A stretch of 33,000 nucleotides of DNA from Actinomycetota bacterium (GCA_947507735.1 CANNRA010000002.1:1-33000), one strand, 5' to 3'. Positions 17,641 to 25,728 are shown, counted from the stretch's first letter. Notes: generated by a model from the sequence alone, not told the origin. Translations and numbers: made by a program.

Positions 17641-19689
17641 ATGCACCGCTTTCGCTGGGCCAAAGCACTGGCCTGCCTCGGACTCGTAGTAGGAGCCGGC
17701 GTCGTTGCGACGACCGCCTCTTCCTCGAGCGGGGCCAAGAAGGTCATCACACCCTCACCGGTGTGGACCGCTGCACAGCTCAACGCGCCGGCCGGCGACA
17801 ACTGGCTGAACTACTTCGGCCCGCTGGACGGCTCGCGCTACTCGTCGCTGAATCAGATCACGACGAGCAACGTGAGCACCCTCAAGGAGCTGTGGCACAT
17901 GAGCCTCGGCGCCTGCACCGCGGCGCTCATTGCCGGCGACCCGGTCATCCCCGGCGCTCCGCGCGGTGCCACGAACAACCCGACGAACTGCGGTTCGACG
18001 GAGGCCAACCCGACGGTTGTGGACGGCGTGCTCTACACGACCGGCCCGCCGCAGGGTGAGGTCTGGGCAATCGATGCAGCCACTGGCAAGCAGATCTGGA
18101 AGTGGACGCCCTCCTACGCCGGTCAGGTGCTGAACAGCGGCGCCATCTTCACGCCCGGTTCGGGTGGTCGTCGCGCCGGCGTCGCCGTCGCTGAGGGCAA
18201 GGTCTTCGTTGGCCTCGGTGATGGTCGTCTCGTCGCTCTCGATCAGCGCAGCGGCAAGCAGGTCTGGGAGACGGCAGTCGGCTCCTACAAGAACAACGCG
18301 AAGATCTCGACCGCTCCGATCTACGCGAACGGCATGATCCTCGTCGGTGACGGCTCTGGTGACTCGGGGGGCAACAGCCCGTCGATGCAGGCCTTCCGCG
18401 CCGCCAACGGCGGTCGCATCTGGGCCTGGAGCCCCATCCCGTCCCCGGGCCAGCCCGGCTACGAGACGTGGACGAACGACGGCAAGGGCGGCAACGGTTC
18501 GACGCTGTACGGCGGCGGCTCCTTCTGGGAGTCCCCCATCATCGACACCGCTCGCAAGCTCCTGATCGTCGGCACGGGTAACCCGGAGCCGTGGAACTCG
18601 CGCGGCCCCGGCATGAACCTGTACACGGACTCGATCGTTGCGCTCGACCTCTACTCGGGTCAGCTCAAGTGGTACTTCCAGGTTGCACATCACGACCTGT
18701 GGGACTCGGACCTGCCGAACAACGGCGTCCTGTTCGACGGCACGTACAAGATCGGCGGCAAGATGGTCAAGCGCCCCGGTGTTGCGTACGTGAACAAGGT
18801 CGGTATGACGTTCATCCTCGACCGCGAGACGGGCAAGCCGCTCATCCCGGTCGACGAGGTCCCGGTGCCGCAGTCCACTGCTGACGGCGTCAACACCTGG
18901 CCGACGCAGCCCGTTCCGCGCACGTCCAACGTGCTCTTCAACCCGGGCGGGTACCGCAACAACAGCAAGTACAACACGGGTGTCAACTCCGGCATCCCCT
19001 GCACCACGCCGGACGCTCTCACGAGCCTCGGCATCCCGTACGCCACGGCGACTGCGCCTGACGGCAAGCCGTACAAGCTCGGTTGCTCGTACGACCCGTA
19101 CGACACGACCCAGTACGTCGTGACGCCCTTCGAGAACATGGACTGGCCGGCGAGCTCCTACAGCCCGCAGAACAAGACCATGATCACGTGCGGTGTCTCG
19201 GGTCGTGCCACGGCATTCGAGCAGATCCCGGCCGCCTCGCAGGTTGCGAGTCAGTTCGGCGGTCTCGGTGCTAACCGGCTTGGCGTCGGTGACGGCTCCA
19301 CCCCGAACAGCAACTTCGGCAACTTCGCCGCTCTGAACCTGGAGACCGGCAAGCTGAAGTGGTGGCAGCGCTGGCAGGCCATCTGCTACTCCGGCTCGAT
19401 GAACACCGCCGGCGGCCTGACGTTCGTCGGTCACTACGGCACCGCTGATGGCGCCAAGGGTGACGGCTACCTCGCCGCCGTCGACACCAAGACGGGCAAG
19501 GAGCTGTGGAAGTCCGCGACCATGCCGTACCCGGTCGCTGCTGCCCCGGTCACCTACACCGTCGGTGGCAAGCAGTACGTCACCGTGCAGGTCGGCGGTG
19601 CTGCTCACAACGACGTGACCCGCCCGTACGGTCTCCTCGACGCACGTCGCGTCCGCGGTGACTACGTCTACACGTTCGTTCTTCCGTAG
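17641..19689 (+). CDS. PQQ-dependent (quinoprotein) dehydrogenase, secreted
   Basis: ATG preceded by AGGGAGGATCTGG; signal-like MHRFRWAKALACLGLVVGAGVVATTA; LNYFGPLDGSRYSSLNQIT, VWAIDAATGKQIWKW, HHDLWDSDLPNNGVLFD, ELWKSATMPYPVAAAPVTYTVGGKQYV. Confidence 0.93.
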   Translation: MHRFRWAKALACLGLVVGAGVVATTASSSSGAKKVITPSPVWTAAQLNAPAGDNWLNYFGPLDGSRYSSLNQITTSNVSTLKELWHMSLGACTAALIAGDPVIPGAPRGATNNPTNCGSTEANPTVVDGVLYTTGPPQGEVWAIDAATGKQIWKWTPSYAGQVLNSGAIFTPGSGGRRAGVAVAEGKVFVGLGDGRLVALDQRSGKQVWETAVGSYKNNAKISTAPIYANGMILVGDGSGDSGGNSPSMQAFRAANGGRIWAWSPIPSPGQPGYETWTNDGKGGNGSTLYGGGSFWESPIIDTARKLLIVGTGNPEPWNSRGPGMNLYTDSIVALDLYSGQLKWYFQVAHHDLWDSDLPNNGVLFDGTYKIGGKMVKRPGVAYVNKVGMTFILDRETGKPLIPVDEVPVPQSTADGVNTWPTQPVPRTSNVLFNPGGYRNNSKYNTGVNSGIPCTTPDALTSLGIPYATATAPDGKPYKLGCSYDPYDTTQYVVTPFENMDWPASSYSPQNKTMITCGVSGRATAFEQIPAASQVASQFGGLGANRLGVGDGSTPNSNFGNFAALNLETGKLKWWQRWQAICYSGSMNTAGGLTFVGHYGTADGAKGDGYLAAVDTKTGKELWKSATMPYPVAAAPVTYTVGGKQYVTVQVGGAAHNDVTRPYGLLDARRVRGDYVYTFVLP

Positions 19690-19706
19690 CGAACTGATGT
19701 GAGTGA

Positions 19707-19742
19707 GGGCGGCGGCCGCAGCGATGCGGCCGCCGCCCTTTT
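19707..19742 (+). terminator. Rho-independent terminator after PQQ dehydrogenase
   Basis: Perfect 14-bp stem GGGCGGCGGCCGCA-GCGA-TGCGGCCGCCGCCC followed by TTTT. Confidence 0.9.
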
Positions 19743-19826
19743 CTCGTTGTGGCCCCGTTGCGATCGTGATAGAAATCGAGGATCGTGCAGGGTGGTCACG
19801 GCAAGCTGTTCCTCGAACCAGGAGAA

Positions 19827-20522
19827 ATGATGCGCAGGGTTGTTGAGATTCGGACACTTCTGGCGACGATGGTCGCGTTGGCCGTAGCTGTCGCACTCGC
19901 CGGTTCGGCCGGTGCTGCTCCGAAGGCCGTTGATCCCGGTCTGACCGTCTTCAAGAGCGCCAGTTGTGGTGCCTGCCACACGCTTGCCGCTGGCGGTGGT
20001 GCGGGCAAGGTCGGCCCGAGCCTCGACAAGACCAAGCCGACGGCCGCTCTCGTGATCTCGCGTGTCACGAACGGCAAGGGCGTCATGCCCTCGTTCAAGA
20101 CGCGCCTCAAGGCTGCCCAGATCAAGGCTGTCGCCGCGTACGTGACCTCGGTCGCCGGCAAGAAGGTCGCGGCTCCGGCCAAGACCACGACGCCCGCCAA
20201 GACCACGGCGCCGGCCACCACCGCCGCTTCGACGCCCACCCCGGCGCCTGCTGCAGCTGGCCCCGAGACGCTCAAGGGCGACCCGGCCGCCGGTGCCGCC
20301 GTGTTCACGTCCGCCGGCTGCGGCTCCTGCCACACGCTCGCCGCTGCCGGTGCCACGGGTTCCGTTGGCCCGAGCCTCGACGGGCGCAAGCCGACGCAGG
20401 GCGTGATCACGTCTGTCGTTCAGTCCGGCGCCGTTGCCGGTGGTTCGCAGATGCCGGCGTTCAACCTGAGCGCCACGGATCTCGCGAACCTCGCTGCGTA
20501 CGTCTACAAGTCGACGCACTGA
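19827..20522 (+). CDS. Secreted diheme cytochrome c (two cytochrome c domains with A/T/P-rich linker)
   Basis: CGACH at 19965-19979 and CGSCH at 20319-20333; signal peptide; linker KTTTPAKTTAPATTAASTPTPAPAAA; SD AGGAG just upstream. Confidence 0.92.
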   Translation: MMRRVVEIRTLLATMVALAVAVALAGSAGAAPKAVDPGLTVFKSASCGACHTLAAGGGAGKVGPSLDKTKPTAALVISRVTNGKGVMPSFKTRLKAAQIKAVAAYVTSVAGKKVAAPAKTTTPAKTTAPATTAASTPTPAPAAAGPETLKGDPAAGAAVFTSAGCGSCHTLAAAGATGSVGPSLDGRKPTQGVITSVVQSGAVAGGSQMPAFNLSATDLANLAAYVYKSTH

Positions 20523-20577
20523 CCGTGTGATCCGCTCCTGCCCCCTCACGGGTGGCCGGAGCCGGACGAAGTGACTC

Positions 20578-20616
20578 GGAGGGCGGGGCGCCAGGCGCCC
20601 CGCCCTCCGGCGTTTT
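20578..20616 (+). terminator. Terminator hairpin downstream of diheme cytochrome
   Basis: GGAGGGCGGGGCGCC-A-GGCGCCCCGCCCTCC (15-bp arms) then GGCGTTTT. Confidence 0.75.
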
Positions 20617-20758
20617 GGGGCCGCACGGCGCGGCTCTCCGCAGCCTGGAGGCCCGAGCCGCTTCGCGCGAGGGCCGTTGGGCCAGCAAGCTGCCGCGTGC
20701 CCGCAGAGAGGCTCTCAGTGGCCCTCAAGACGGATCGAGCAGCTAGCCTGAGGGCGCG

Positions 20759-21112
20759 ATGAAAAAAGAGCTTGAGTTCTTCGACGTGTCAGCCCTGCCC
20801 TGGGAGCCAGTTCCTGGCTTCGCCGGGCTCGAGCAGAAGATCCTTGCCGGAGACAAGACCTCGGCGGACGTGAGCCGGCTCGCGCGGATGGCTGCAGAGG
20901 CCGACTTCGACGAGCCGCTTGTCCATGATTTCTGGGAGGAGATCTGGATCCTCGAGGGTTCGGTCCACGACAAGCGCACCGGGCTCACGTATACGGCGGG
21001 CATGTACGCCTGCCACCCGCCCGGGATGGTGCACGGGCCGTTCGCGAGCACCGAGGGTTGCCTCATGTTCGAGGTGCGCTACACCGACCCGCACAACCGC
21101 CAGCCGCGCTAG
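20759..21112 (+). CDS. Single-domain cupin protein
   Basis: HDFWEEIWILEGSVHDKRTGLTYTAGMYACHPPGMVHGPFAS. Confidence 0.78.
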   Translation: MKKELEFFDVSALPWEPVPGFAGLEQKILAGDKTSADVSRLARMAAEADFDEPLVHDFWEEIWILEGSVHDKRTGLTYTAGMYACHPPGMVHGPFASTEGCLMFEVRYTDPHNRQPR

Positions 21113-21124
21113 AGCGCTCGGCGC

Positions 21125-22036
21125 CTACGGCCGCGAGCGCGGATCGCCGGGGCAGGCGCGCTCGTGCATGGCGGCCAGCTCGCCTGGACGGTCGCTCCAG
21201 CGCTGCGTCTCCAGCGTTCTGTCGAAGAGCGACTCCGTGTCCAGGTAGTGAGCCATCGCCTCCTGCGAGCCGGGCAGCGAGGTGTACGCCGTCGGCTGGG
21301 GGTTGAGGCCGTGGCAGACCATCACCGAGCTGCGCTGCGTCGCATACGGGCCGTGCTCGATCCCGGCCGGATTGCCCAGCACGGTGCCTGCGTAGCCGAC
21401 CCCGCGGTTCGGCATCACCAGATCGCCCGAGAGAAAGATCAGCTCTTCCCAGGACTCCTCGTGGTACTCGTGTTCCGGGGAGGTGTACCCGGGCAGGATC
21501 AGCACCAGCCGCAACATGCCGCCCGGCCCGCCGTGGACGTGCCCGCTGGTGACATCCGGGACGCGCAGCGACTTGTACATCAGCCCGTGCCGCTGGTCGG
21601 CGGCCTGGATGAACGGCGTCCAGTCGGTCGACCACGTCTTCGCGGTGTGCAACTGGCCCCCGTAGCAGTGTGCGGCGGTGAGCTCGGGGTTGTAGAAGAG
21701 CAGAACCTGGGCGCCGCCCGCCGATGCCAGCTCGACGGTGCCGCACCCGGGCGAGATCGCGATGAACCCGCCCGAGCCGTGCCGCTCACCCTCGACGCTG
21801 AGGTCGCCCTCGATGACCAGAAACTCGAGCGTCGCCTCCTCGGAGGGCTGGCTCAGGCTCCACCCTGCCGGCAGCTGCAGCATCAACGTCGCGCTGCCAG
21901 CTGTCCCCGCAGCCTTGCTGATCAGGCGTGAGTCGACCCCGAACGCCGCGCGGATGTCGCGCTGGACGCCCCAGCCGAGCTCCTGCAGGTTGAACCACTG
22001 CACCTCATCGCGCTTCCACTTCGGGTTCCTGACCAT
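21125..22036 (-). CDS. Bicupin (DUF4437-like) protein
   Basis: Two cupin halves: EATLEFLVIEGDLSVEGERHGSGGFIAISPG and YHEESWEELIFLSGDLVMPNRGVGYAGTVLGNPAGIEHGPY. Start taken at MVRNPKWKRDEV; an upstream start at 22066 is possible. Confidence 0.75.
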   Translation of the reverse strand: MVRNPKWKRDEVQWFNLQELGWGVQRDIRAAFGVDSRLISKAAGTAGSATLMLQLPAGWSLSQPSEEATLEFLVIEGDLSVEGERHGSGGFIAISPGCGTVELASAGGAQVLLFYNPELTAAHCYGGQLHTAKTWSTDWTPFIQAADQRHGLMYKSLRVPDVTSGHVHGGPGGMLRLVLILPGYTSPEHEYHEESWEELIFLSGDLVMPNRGVGYAGTVLGNPAGIEHGPYATQRSSVMVCHGLNPQPTAYTSLPGSQEAMAHYLDTESLFDRTLETQRWSDRPGELAAMHERACPGDPRSRP

Positions 22037-22069
22037 CGCGGCATCTTCACAGAGACGGGGGCGCATCGC

Positions 22070-23131
22070 ATGGAACCCCGGAGCGGCTCATTCAGTCATC
22101 CTGTCGACCAACTCAGAGTCACTCTTCTGAGTATTAACTTGCCGGGCCGCGTGGCCGACTACGACGGTGTGTCAAACTCGGGATCAGCAACCGTGCTCGG
22201 TAACGGCTCCGCTCGGAGTCATGCCCCTTTGCCCACACCGGAGCTCCCGGGCGCCGACCAGGTTGAGACTCCCAAAGCGCAGGCTGGTCGCGGAGAGGTC
22301 GTTGGGCAGAAGCCGCCCGGCAGAACCGAGCGGTTCCTGAAATCCCCGGTTATCCCGGTCACGATTCTTGGTGGCTGCATCGTTGCGGCAGCCGTGTTCC
22401 AGGCGACAGCAGAGGTTGCAGTGGTCGTTCTGGCCAGTGTGGCTCTGGCCTTCTGGCTGGCAGCGATCGTCGTTGCCGATCGGATCGGCCAGCACAAGCA
22501 GCGCATTGGCTGGCCCTGGGGTTTGCTGCTTGGTGGAGTTGGCGTGATCGTTCTCTACCTCCTCCCGAGTCGGGCCCCCGTCAACGGGGAGCCTGCTCCG
22601 AGCGCACCGAAGCTGAAGAAGGATCAGGCACCAGCAAACGGCTCGTCAGCTCCTCCGAGCGAGGAGCGGGTCAGTAGCAGCCGCAGCGAAAGCCTGATCC
22701 GCCGCCTCGAGCACCAGGTGCAGCAGGTGCTGCAGCGGGATCCTCTGTCCGATCCTCATTTCCATCAGTACACCTACGCAGGGCTGCTCTCGGCGATGAG
22801 CAAGGCCGAGCGCGACACGGCCGCCCTGCTGATGGCAGTTCGCACCGTGGCCGCGAAGTGGCCGGAGTCTCCGGTTGCGACGCTGGTCAGCGATCGTGAT
22901 GGGCAAGGCGCCGCCGGCGTCACCCCGGGCACGCAGTCGCAGTCGAGAGCAGCGGAGAGCCAGCCGCTGGTCGAGGATCCCGGAGGGCTTCTGCGCCAGC
23001 GCCTCATCGTTGGCGAGATCACGGTGAACGACTACCGGGAAATCAGCAGTGCAATCGCCGACGCATTTCTCCTCGACCTCGACGTCAAGAACGCCATAGC
23101 GGCCGCGGAAAACAGCAAGAGCGCCGACTAG
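22070..23131 (+). CDS. Orphan membrane protein with C-terminal SHOCT-like segment; true start uncertain, probably downstream of 22070
   Basis: Hydrophobic segments VIPVTILGGCIVAAAVF, VAVVVLASVALAFWLAAIVVA, WPWGLLLGGVGVIVLYLL; C-terminal GGLLRQRLIVGEITVNDYREISSAI. Confidence 0.6.
   Translation: MEPRSGSFSHPVDQLRVTLLSINLPGRVADYDGVSNSGSATVLGNGSARSHAPLPTPELPGADQVETPKAQAGRGEVVGQKPPGRTERFLKSPVIPVTILGGCIVAAAVFQATAEVAVVVLASVALAFWLAAIVVADRIGQHKQRIGWPWGLLLGGVGVIVLYLLPSRAPVNGEPAPSAPKLKKDQAPANGSSAPPSEERVSSSRSESLIRRLEHQVQQVLQRDPLSDPHFHQYTYAGLLSAMSKAERDTAALLMAVRTVAAKWPESPVATLVSDRDGQGAAGVTPGTQSQSRAAESQPLVEDPGGLLRQRLIVGEITVNDYREISSAIADAFLLDLDVKNAIAAAENSKSAD
22111..22132. promoter_or_regulatory. Inverted repeat ACTCAGA-N8-TCTGAGT next to TATTAA
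   Basis: Perfect 7-bp arms; overlaps a -10-like TATTAA at 22132-22137. Confidence 0.35.
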
Positions 23132-23294
23132 CTGGACGCCTACCCGCTGCGCCGCTACGAGCCGGACAGCGCGCTATCTCCCTGTCTTTGCCAGGCCGGA
23201 GACCCCTCTGCCTGGTCACGTTCGCCTCATCACCACCGTTGCCGGGCACGTACGAGACCCGACGCTGAGCCACACGCTGGGAAGGAAACAGGTC

Positions 23295-23600
23295 ATGACA
23301 ACGTTCGCAGGTATCGACATCTTCTGGATCGAGGTTGGGCTGTTCTGCTCCAGCGCTCTCCTGGCCTGCGGCTTCCAGTACGTGTTCGGCCCCGCCTCGG
23401 TTCCGACCTGTGGCTCGGATCGCCCGAGCCTCCTACGTAGCGCCGCGTTCGCCGTCCGCAAGGCTGTGCATCACGTGACATTCCTGTCGAGATGCGTTGC
23501 GGTTGGTATCGCCAGCGCGCTTGTCCCGCTGGGCCTGATGCTTGGCTTCCTTGGCGGTAGGCACGAGTTCGTCTCGCGCCTCAGCCACATCATCCTCTAG
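23295..23600 (+). CDS. Small two-TM membrane protein, unknown function
   Basis: ATG preceded by GGAAGGAAACAGGTC; two hydrophobic stretches (WIEVGLFCSSALLACGFQYVF, VAVGIASALVPLGLMLGFLGG). Confidence 0.4.
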   Translation: MTTFAGIDIFWIEVGLFCSSALLACGFQYVFGPASVPTCGSDRPSLLRSAAFAVRKAVHHVTFLSRCVAVGIASALVPLGLMLGFLGGRHEFVSRLSHIIL

Positions 23601-23720
23601 AGCCGCGACAGCCCGGCGGCTGCGCTCCCTCGCCGGAGCAGCACGTGTGGGAGCAAGTCTCTCGGCTGCCCATCTCGGTCAGGCCGGCCTGCTCGAATCC
23701 GCAGGGTTGAGACAAGAAGG

Positions 23721-23807
23721 CGGCGGGGCTGGGATTCGAACCCAGGGAAGAGTTGCCCCTTCAGCGGTTTTCAAGACCGCCCCGTTCGACCGCTCCGGCA
23801 CCCCGCC
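23721..23807 (-). tRNA. tRNA-Ser (anticodon TGA/UGA)
   Basis: Minus strand GGCGGGGTGCCGGAGCGGTCGAACGGGGCGGTCTTGAAAACCGCTGAAGGGGCAACTCTTCCCTGGGTTCGAATCCCAGCCCCGCCG: 7-bp acceptor stem, anticodon loop CTTGAAA, long variable arm, TTCGAAT T-loop. CCA is not encoded. Confidence 0.96.
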
Positions 23808-23919
23808 GCGCGCTGGGATCGTAGACCGCGGCGACGCTTCGCGTAGCCCGTGCCGCCGTCGTGCGGCTCGCCTATGCTCGTCGGGTCTGGTCGTTGCTGG
23901 GATCGAGGCGGAGGCTCCT

Positions 23920-24732
23920 GTGTCACGGATTGCGCGGCTGGTGCTGGGTGTGGTGGCGGGCGGACTGCTGGCGACGGCGCTCGCCGGGAGCGGTGCCGCG
24001 GCGACTGGTGGGTCGGTCGGCCTGCGCTTCGCCACCGTCAACAGCGACGGCTCGCTCGTCGCGGCGCGCTCGCAGGGTGCCGCCTCGTCGTTGCGTGCCT
24101 CGGTGGGCAAGTTCAAGGTCGTCTTCTCTGCTCCCATCACGCGCTGCGCGGTCTCGGCCGCCTCGCTGGCGGGCAGCTCGTCAAACACGTTCACCTTCGA
24201 CGTGAAGTTCGCGACGTTCATCTCGGACTCGACGCTGTATGTGACCTTGACCGGGCGCTACGACGGCCCCGCCGACTTCCCGTTCTCGGTGGTGCTGGCC
24301 TGCAAGGAGACGGCGACGCTTGCCGACACGGTCGGGGCGGGCGGGATCAAGCCGGGTGCAGGCGGGATCAAGCCGGGGGCCGGCGGGATCAAGCCGGGTG
24401 CGGCCGCCAGCTCGACCTCGGCGGTGCTTGCCTCGATGCTGCGCTTCGCCACCGTCGACAGCTCGGGTGGGCTGCTGGCCTCGCGCAGCTACGGTGCGGC
24501 GTCGGCCATGCGAGGGTCGTCTGGCAAGTTCAAGATCGTCTTCGACAGCTCGCTCGAGACGTGCGCCGTCAGCGCGGCCTCGCTGGCGGGCAACTCGTCG
24601 AACACGTTCACCTTCGACGTGAAGATCGCGACGTTCATCTCGGGCTCGTCGCTGTACGTGACGTTGACCGGGCGCTACGACGGCCCTGCCGACTTCCCGT
24701 TCTCGGTCGTGCTCGCCTGCGCGGCCTCGTGA
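23920..24732 (+). CDS. Secreted protein built from two tandem homologous domains joined by a GGIKPGA repeat linker
   Basis: GTG start with GGAGG 5 nt upstream; signal-like VSRIARLVLGVVAGGLLATALAGSGAAA; domains (LRFATVNSDGSLVAARSQGAAS... and LRFATVDSSGGLLASRSYGAAS...) both ending in YVTLTGRYDGPADFPFSVVLAC. Confidence 0.8.
   Translation: MSRIARLVLGVVAGGLLATALAGSGAAATGGSVGLRFATVNSDGSLVAARSQGAASSLRASVGKFKVVFSAPITRCAVSAASLAGSSSNTFTFDVKFATFISDSTLYVTLTGRYDGPADFPFSVVLACKETATLADTVGAGGIKPGAGGIKPGAGGIKPGAAASSTSAVLASMLRFATVDSSGGLLASRSYGAASAMRGSSGKFKIVFDSSLETCAVSAASLAGNSSNTFTFDVKIATFISGSSLYVTLTGRYDGPADFPFSVVLACAAS
24340..24402 (+). repeat. Three tandem 21-bp repeats encoding GGIKPGA
   Basis: GGCGGGATCAAGCCGGGTGCA / GGCGGGATCAAGCCGGGGGCC / GGCGGGATCAAGCCGGGTGCG. 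Confidence 0.92.
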
Positions 24733-25190
24733 CCGTCGTCGAGTCCACCCACGAGTCCATCCTGCGCTGCACCACGCCGGGCTGCGGCACGCAGGTGCGC
24801 GTCGCGCCGACGCAGCAGGCGGCGCCCTGCTGCCCGGCCTGCGGCGCAGCGGTGCCGTGGATCGTCAGCGCGCTCGTCGAGACGTTCGACGAGGAGATCA
24901 CCGTCGAGGTGCCCGTGCTCGTCGACTTCTGGGCGATGTGGTGCACGCCCTGCCAGCAGGTCACGCCGCTCGTCATGCGCGCCGCCAAGGAGCACGCGGG
25001 CGCGCTCAAGGTCGTGAAGGTCAACGTCGACCGCGTGCCGCAGATCGCCGACCGCTACGTGCTGAAGAGCATCCCGACGCTGTCGCTGCTGCGCGGCGGC
25101 AGCGAGGCCGACCGCCTCACCGGGTCGATCCCGCCCGACCACTTCGCCGCCTGGCTTGCGCCGCACGTGGGCGACCTGCGCGGCGCCTAG
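24729..25190 (+). CDS. Thioredoxin with N-terminal zinc-ribbon-like segment (Trx2-like)
   Basis: VDFWAMWCTPCQQVTPL active site; N-terminal C-x4-C...CCPAC; GTGA overlap with the preceding stop. Confidence 0.9.
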   Translation: MTVVESTHESILRCTTPGCGTQVRVAPTQQAAPCCPACGAAVPWIVSALVETFDEEITVEVPVLVDFWAMWCTPCQQVTPLVMRAAKEHAGALKVVKVNVDRVPQIADRYVLKSIPTLSLLRGGSEADRLTGSIPPDHFAAWLAPHVGDLRGA

Positions 25191-25224
25191 CGCCGGCCGG
25201 CCAGCGCGGGCCAGCTCCGGGCCG

Positions 25225-25728
25225 TCAGAGCCCGACGGGGCAGTCTGCGGCGACCTCGAAGGTCGCCTCGATCTCGACCGGGATGTCGGCGTAGAGCTCG
25301 GCCGCCCCGATCGCGGCGCGGGTGTGGCGGCCGCGCTCGCCGAAGATCTCGACCATCAGATCGCTGAAGCCGTGCAGGACGTCGGACGGCGTGGTGAAGC
25401 CGGGCGCGCAGTTGACGAAGCCCTGGACGCGCACGACGCGGGTGACGTGATCGAGGCTGCCCAGGTAGCGGCGCAGCGTGCTGAGCGTGCAGAGCCCGGC
25501 GAGCCGTGCCGCGTCGTAGCCCTGGGCGATCGTCAGCTCGCGGCCGAGCTTGCCCGTCACGTAGGGCACGTTGCCGGGGCCGAGCGGGCCGTGGCCGCTC
25601 ATGAAGACGAGGTTGCCCGAGCGCAGCGCCCGGACGCGGTTCGCCTCGTCGGCGAAGGGTGGGGGCAGCTCGATGCCGAGCGCGGCGAGGCGCGCTTCCG
25701 GCGAGGCTGCGGTCGCGTCGCCGCTCAT
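25225..25728 (-). CDS. RidA/YjgF/Rid family protein
   Basis: MSGDATAASPEARLAALGIELPPP...NLVFMSGHGPLGPG...RVVRVQGFVNCAPGF...GRHTRAAIGAAELYADIPVEIEATF; ATGA overlap with the serS stop. Confidence 0.85.
   Translation of the reverse strand: MSGDATAASPEARLAALGIELPPPFADEANRVRALRSGNLVFMSGHGPLGPGNVPYVTGKLGRELTIAQGYDAARLAGLCTLSTLRRYLGSLDHVTRVVRVQGFVNCAPGFTTPSDVLHGFSDLMVEIFGERGRHTRAAIGAAELYADIPVEIEATFEVAADCPVGL

Noticed and set aside
15902-19896. 588-aa and 713-aa minus-strand ORFs opposite the two PQQ genes
   Set aside because: Shadow ORFs from GC-rich codon structure; no recognizable motifs.
22070-23720. Integrative element inserted at the 3' end of tRNA-Ser
   Set aside because: No integrase and no visible direct repeat of the tRNA 3' end in the window; only the compositional hint remains, reported at low interest.
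23542-23919. N-terminal extension of the 23542 ORF across tRNA-Ser
   Set aside because: It would translate through a tRNA; a GTG with good SD at 23920 followed by a signal peptide is the better start.
24340-24402. Short direct repeats as a possible CRISPR array
   Set aside because: Contiguous 21-bp in-frame repeats with no spacers; a protein linker.
23850-24728. N-terminal extension of the thioredoxin ORF
   Set aside because: Out-of-frame reading of the upstream secreted protein gene; the thioredoxin begins at GTG 24729.
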